From: Candidatus Uhrbacteria bacterium
GTDB taxonomy: Bacteria > Patescibacteriota > Patescibacteriia > UBA9934
NCBI GenBank assembly: GCA_943358395.1
Contig: CALRGY010000008.1
Span: forward strand, 1-41,789
Reading direction: 5' to 3'
Length of the DNA stretch: 41,789 bases
Shown here: piece after piece, positions 39,590 through 41,789 of the stretch
Layout: every line of letters begins with the position of its first letter
Numbering within the stretch: position 1 is the first letter of the stretch
The notes under the pieces: model-generated
Seen by the model: the letters and a program-made list of their open reading frames with translations, nothing else
What the model was told of the DNA's origin: nothing
Databases searched by the model: none
Position numbers and translations under genes: made by a program

Positions 39590-39927
39590 GCGTTTCCTCC
39601 AAAAACGCCACCGGGATGATGACGATGTTGTAGGTATACGGTTACAGAAGAAGGAGAAGAATTCAAGGGGTATTGGGGGTGGAATTCTGGGCGGAGAAGG
39701 CTAGAACTAATAACGGAGCCCCGTGGTGGGCCCCGCTCAGATCGATCTACTTTTTTCCCCAGAGCAAAATTAATATCACCCCCCCAGATGAGCACGAACT
39801 CCGCGTGGATGTTCGCAATGGATGTATACACCGGATCGCCTTCGATCTGGTGGTATTCCCAGGCGCATTTCGCGCCCGAGATCATGCCGATTATTGCCGT
39901 TATTGTGACGGCGATTTTTGTTTTCAC
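39586..39927 (-). CDS. Short exported-type ORF with uncertain end
   Basis: GTG start at 39927, six bases after a run of G that could serve as RBS. The first about 57 residues look like a real small protein: a hydrophobic N-terminus (I-A-V-T-I-T-A-I-I-G-M-I-S-G-A), then W-E-Y-H-Q-I-E-G-D and F-V-L-I-W-G-G-D-I-N-F-A-L-G-K-K. The frame then runs through a GC-rich hairpin (39711-39738) into a low-complexity tail of about 45 residues. Dropping one A from the A6 run would end the protein with K-K-stop just before that hairpin, so the tail is doubtful. It overlaps the 50-residue gene by ATGA. Confidence 0.45.
   Translation of the reverse strand: MKTKIAVTITAIIGMISGAKCAWEYHQIEGDPVYTSIANIHAEFVLIWGGDINFALGKKVDRSERGPPRGSVISSSLLRPEFHPQYPLNSSPSSVTVYLQHRHHPGGVFGGNA
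39711..39738 (-). terminator. GC-rich hairpin inside or after the short ORF
   Basis: GAGCGGGGCCC and GGGGCTCC pair around a short loop, followed on the minus strand by TTATTAG. It resembles the terminator at 39370. Confidence 0.5.
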
Positions 39928-40047
39928 GATATCCCCCCAGAAAGACAGCAGGCGTTGCTGTCGATTTCTGTGGGGGAATTTTTGCAGAATAAGGAGGGAA
40001 AGTCAATGGGATTTGGCTGAGATAAGCGAAAAGATTTGGGATTGTGG

Positions 40048-40053
40048 TAGGAT
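40048..40053 (+). promoter_or_regulatory. -10-like box of uvrC
   Basis: TAGGAT lies 9 nt before the ATG. GGGGGAG in the gap is an alternative ribosome binding site, so this call is weaker than the others. Confidence 0.3.
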
Positions 40054-40062
40054 TGGGGGAGT

Positions 40063-41397
40063 ATGATTCCTGAGTCGATCCGCATCCTTCACGGCGAATT
40101 ACCTGATAGTCCGGGGGTGTATTTGTATTACGACGCGAATTATCGACTGCTGTATATCGGCAAGGCAACGAGTCTAAAGAAGCGGGTGGGGTCGTATTTT
40201 ACTAAGGCGCACAACAGCAGGATTGCCGATCTTGTCGCAAATATTGCGAGCATCGAGTACGTCCAAACGCCGACGGTTATCGAGGCATTGGTTCTTGAAT
40301 CGAACCAGATCAGAAAGCATCAGCCGCCGTATAACATTCTGTCGCGCGATGATAAAAGCTTTTTGTATTTGTGCATTACGAATGAAGATTTCCCGAAGCC
40401 GTTGTTTTTCCGGGGTTTAGACCTTGAACGCATGGGCATTCAGCCGTTTAGTCGAGTGCTGTCGCCTGTGGCAAAGAAGAAGTTTCTTGCCGTATTTGGT
40501 CCGTATATCAGTAGTAGATCGTTACGAACGGCGTTGAATTTGGTGAGAAAGTCGATTCCGTGGAGTGTCTGCGAGAACCCTCCCCCTGCAAAGGGGGAGT
40601 CGGAGGGGGTTCCTCGCCCCTGTTTCGACGCCCAGATTCATCGGTGCCCTGGGGTATGCACGGGTTCGATTTCGAAGGTTGATTATCGAAAAATTATTCG
40701 TCAGCTGATGCAGTTCTTTGAAGGGAAGAAGACATCGATTCTCATGCAGATGACGAGGGAAATGAAGCGTGCGGCGATAGCGAAAGACTTCGAGCGTGCT
40801 GCGGGTTTGCGGAATAAGATTAACGCCTTAGAGCACGTCAACGATGTGGCGTTGATTACGCGGGATGATGATTGGGATGGGGGAAGGGAGATCGGAGGGC
40901 TCCAACGCATCGAAGCCTACGACATCGCGAATATCTCTGGGACGTCGACGGTTGCATCGATGGTGGTGTTCGAGCATGGGCAACCTAAGAAGAGTGCGTA
41001 TCGCAAATTCAAGATCAAGAGCGTTGAGGGTGCGAATGACGTTGCCGCGATGGAGGAAGTGATGCGTCGGAGACTTCATCGATTACGCACGTCGCCGATG
41101 ATGTGGCCGCTTCCTGATGTGATGGTGATCGATGGTGGTGAGGGGCAGGTGAATCGGGTGAATGCGGTTCTTGCTGAGCTGGGATTGACTATTCCCGTTA
41201 TTGGCATCGCGAAAGGATTCGATCGGAAGCAGGATCGGCTGGTATACGATGAATCGAATGCCGATCTTCAGAAGATTGCTGCGTCGAGTAAGGAGATTCT
41301 GCAGAAAGCCCGCGACGAAGCACATCGTTTTGCTGGCGCGTATCATCGTGTTCTTCGATCGAAAGCCTCGGGCATTATCTTGAAGCATCATCGTTGA
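40063..41397 (+). CDS. uvrC: Short UvrC-type excision endonuclease
   Basis: A 444-residue UvrC. The GIY-YIG nuclease domain (about 12-95; G-V-Y-L-Y-Y-D, L-L-Y-I-G-K-A, E-A-L-V-L-E-S-N) makes the 3' cut; the Cys-rich segment with R-P-C-F-D-A-Q-I-H-R-C-P-G-V-C (about 185-199), UVR motif (about 210-260) and RNase H-like domain (about 280-440; D-I-A-N-I-S-G, V-I-D-G-G-E-G-Q, D-E-A-H-R-F-A) follow. The C-terminal tandem HhH domain of the about 600-residue E. coli protein is absent. Residues about 172-184 (N-P-P-P-A-K-G-E-S-E-G-V-P) come from an in-frame palindrome C. The 3' end overlaps the next gene by 10 bp. Confidence 0.93.
   Translation: MIPESIRILHGELPDSPGVYLYYDANYRLLYIGKATSLKKRVGSYFTKAHNSRIADLVANIASIEYVQTPTVIEALVLESNQIRKHQPPYNILSRDDKSFLYLCITNEDFPKPLFFRGLDLERMGIQPFSRVLSPVAKKKFLAVFGPYISSRSLRTALNLVRKSIPWSVCENPPPAKGESEGVPRPCFDAQIHRCPGVCTGSISKVDYRKIIRQLMQFFEGKKTSILMQMTREMKRAAIAKDFERAAGLRNKINALEHVNDVALITRDDDWDGGREIGGLQRIEAYDIANISGTSTVASMVVFEHGQPKKSAYRKFKIKSVEGANDVAAMEEVMRRRLHRLRTSPMMWPLPDVMVIDGGEGQVNRVNAVLAELGLTIPVIGIAKGFDRKQDRLVYDESNADLQKIAASSKEILQKARDEAHRFAGAYHRVLRSKASGIILKHHR
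40575..40612 (+). repeat. GC-rich palindrome C, copy inside uvrC
   Basis: GAACCCTCCCCCT, GCAAA, GGGGGAGTCGGAGGGGGTTC; length 38 bp. The frame stays open and adds about 5 residues net over the E. coli spacing between the Cys and R-P-C. Confidence 0.85.
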
Positions 41398-41789
41398 ACC
41401 AGTGGGGGAACGCTTGGATCACGACCGGTTTTGGTGTATGGGTTTACCCCGATGTATTGATGGTTCTCGATGAGCCGATCGAAGAGTGCGTAGCCTTCGC
41501 ACACCGTTTCCCACGGAATGGTGACGGCGCCGAATACTGTTTCATTGAGCGCAAGCATTTCCAGCATGCGTTCCCGGCGTGGATGTTTGAAATAGACGGT
41601 GCTGCGGCGATGTTTCGATGGATCTTCTTGTCGTCGTACTCGGTGCACCGTTGAACGAAACCTGCCACCAGTCATGCCTTGCAGCATGTCGCCAACATTC
41701 ACCATAAAGCCATCTTTGGGAATGCGTACCGGAATCCATGTGCCGTTGAGCATTTGGAGTTCCAGTCCGTTTTCGTCGTCTGAAGCAAG
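41388..41789 (-). CDS. 2OG-Fe(II) oxygenase, isopenicillin-N-synthase-like (C-terminal part)
   Basis: The frame is open to the window edge and covers 133 residues. G-L-E-L-Q, W-I-P-V-R-I-P-K-D-G-F-M-V-N-V-G-D-M-L-Q and G-G-R-F-R-S-T-V-H-R-V are the distal motifs of the isopenicillin-N-synthase-like oxygenase family; the His of S-T-V-H-R-V is the last iron ligand and R-R-S in H-R-R-S-T-V-Y-F binds 2-oxoglutarate. The H-x-D part lies beyond the window. The substrate is unknown; plant and fungal relatives act in hormone or antibiotic synthesis. It converges on uvrC with a 10-bp overlap. Confidence 0.85.
   Translation of the reverse strand, partial: LASDDENGLELQMLNGTWIPVRIPKDGFMVNVGDMLQGMTGGRFRSTVHRVRRQEDPSKHRRSTVYFKHPRRERMLEMLALNETVFGAVTIPWETVCEGYALFDRLIENHQYIGVNPYTKTGRDPSVPPLVQR

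Noticed and set aside
1-41789. CRISPR array
   Set aside because: The repeats seen are palindromes scattered singly; no regular repeat-spacer units and no cas genes are present.

Overview
The window looks like chromosomal DNA from a small-genome bacterium, probably of the Candidate Phyla Radiation (Patescibacteria; a Peregrinibacteria- or Parcubacteria-like lineage is my best guess). The reasons are divergent, shortened peptidoglycan ligases, a MurG variant with a changed glycine-rich loop, a short UvrC, very compact gene packing and the near absence of Shine-Dalgarno sequences. The genetic code is standard: TGA ends mraY, murE, ftsB and others, so the UGA=Gly code of Gracilibacteria/SR1 does not apply. 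No rRNA operon is present, so the taxonomy is inference.

Layout. Positions 1-100 hold the start of a transposase. Positions 150-5150 hold a divergent PEGA-protein/Ctp-protease pair followed by an overlapping Nudix-rplI-pyrG run. Positions 5187-9600 are accessory: a cysteine-repeat mini-protein, a TrmB-like regulator with a palindromic operator, a coiled-coil protein, a Gly-Tyr-repeat protein and a large polytopic membrane protein, then rpmA. Positions 9713-13572 hold nfu, a small membrane protein, mraY, ftsW and murG as one overlapping operon. Positions 13591-18260 interrupt the division/wall cluster with orphan genes, an SGNH hydrolase, a repeat-rich relic and tRNA-Lys. Positions 18319-22888 resume with murD, murE, a bPH protein, ftsB and a parvulin. 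tRNA-Gly and tRNA-Thr follow, then ftsEX (24438-26034), several exported or unknown proteins, tRNA-Gln, a nucleotidylyltransferase, a slipin, an HtrA protease, a Gmad2/GerMN lipoprotein-like gene, HU, an LCP protein, recR, ybaB, dnaB, an amino-acid permease, uvrC and the C-terminus of a 2OG-Fe(II) oxygenase.

Functionally the window is dominated by envelope building (MraY, FtsW, MurG, MurD, MurE, FtsB, FtsEX, LCP protein, Ctp and HtrA proteases, parvulin) and information processing (L9, L27, DnaB, RecR, YbaB, HU, UvrC, four tRNAs). murC, murF, ddl, ftsZ, ftsA and ftsQ are not in the window.

The most unusual content is non-coding. A family of palindromic elements, each exactly 125 bp, occurs in four full copies and one degraded copy, with paired base changes in the arms. 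A second palindromic family of about 150 bp has two copies. A short GC-rich palindrome has five copies, one inserted in frame in uvrC. An inverted duplication of the tRNA-Lys locus carries a decayed tRNA. At least twelve genes show a TAnnnT -10 box 6-10 nt before the ATG, which points to widespread leaderless transcription, whereas three small membrane-protein genes carry clear Shine-Dalgarno-like purine tracts and GC-rich hairpins and may be of foreign origin.
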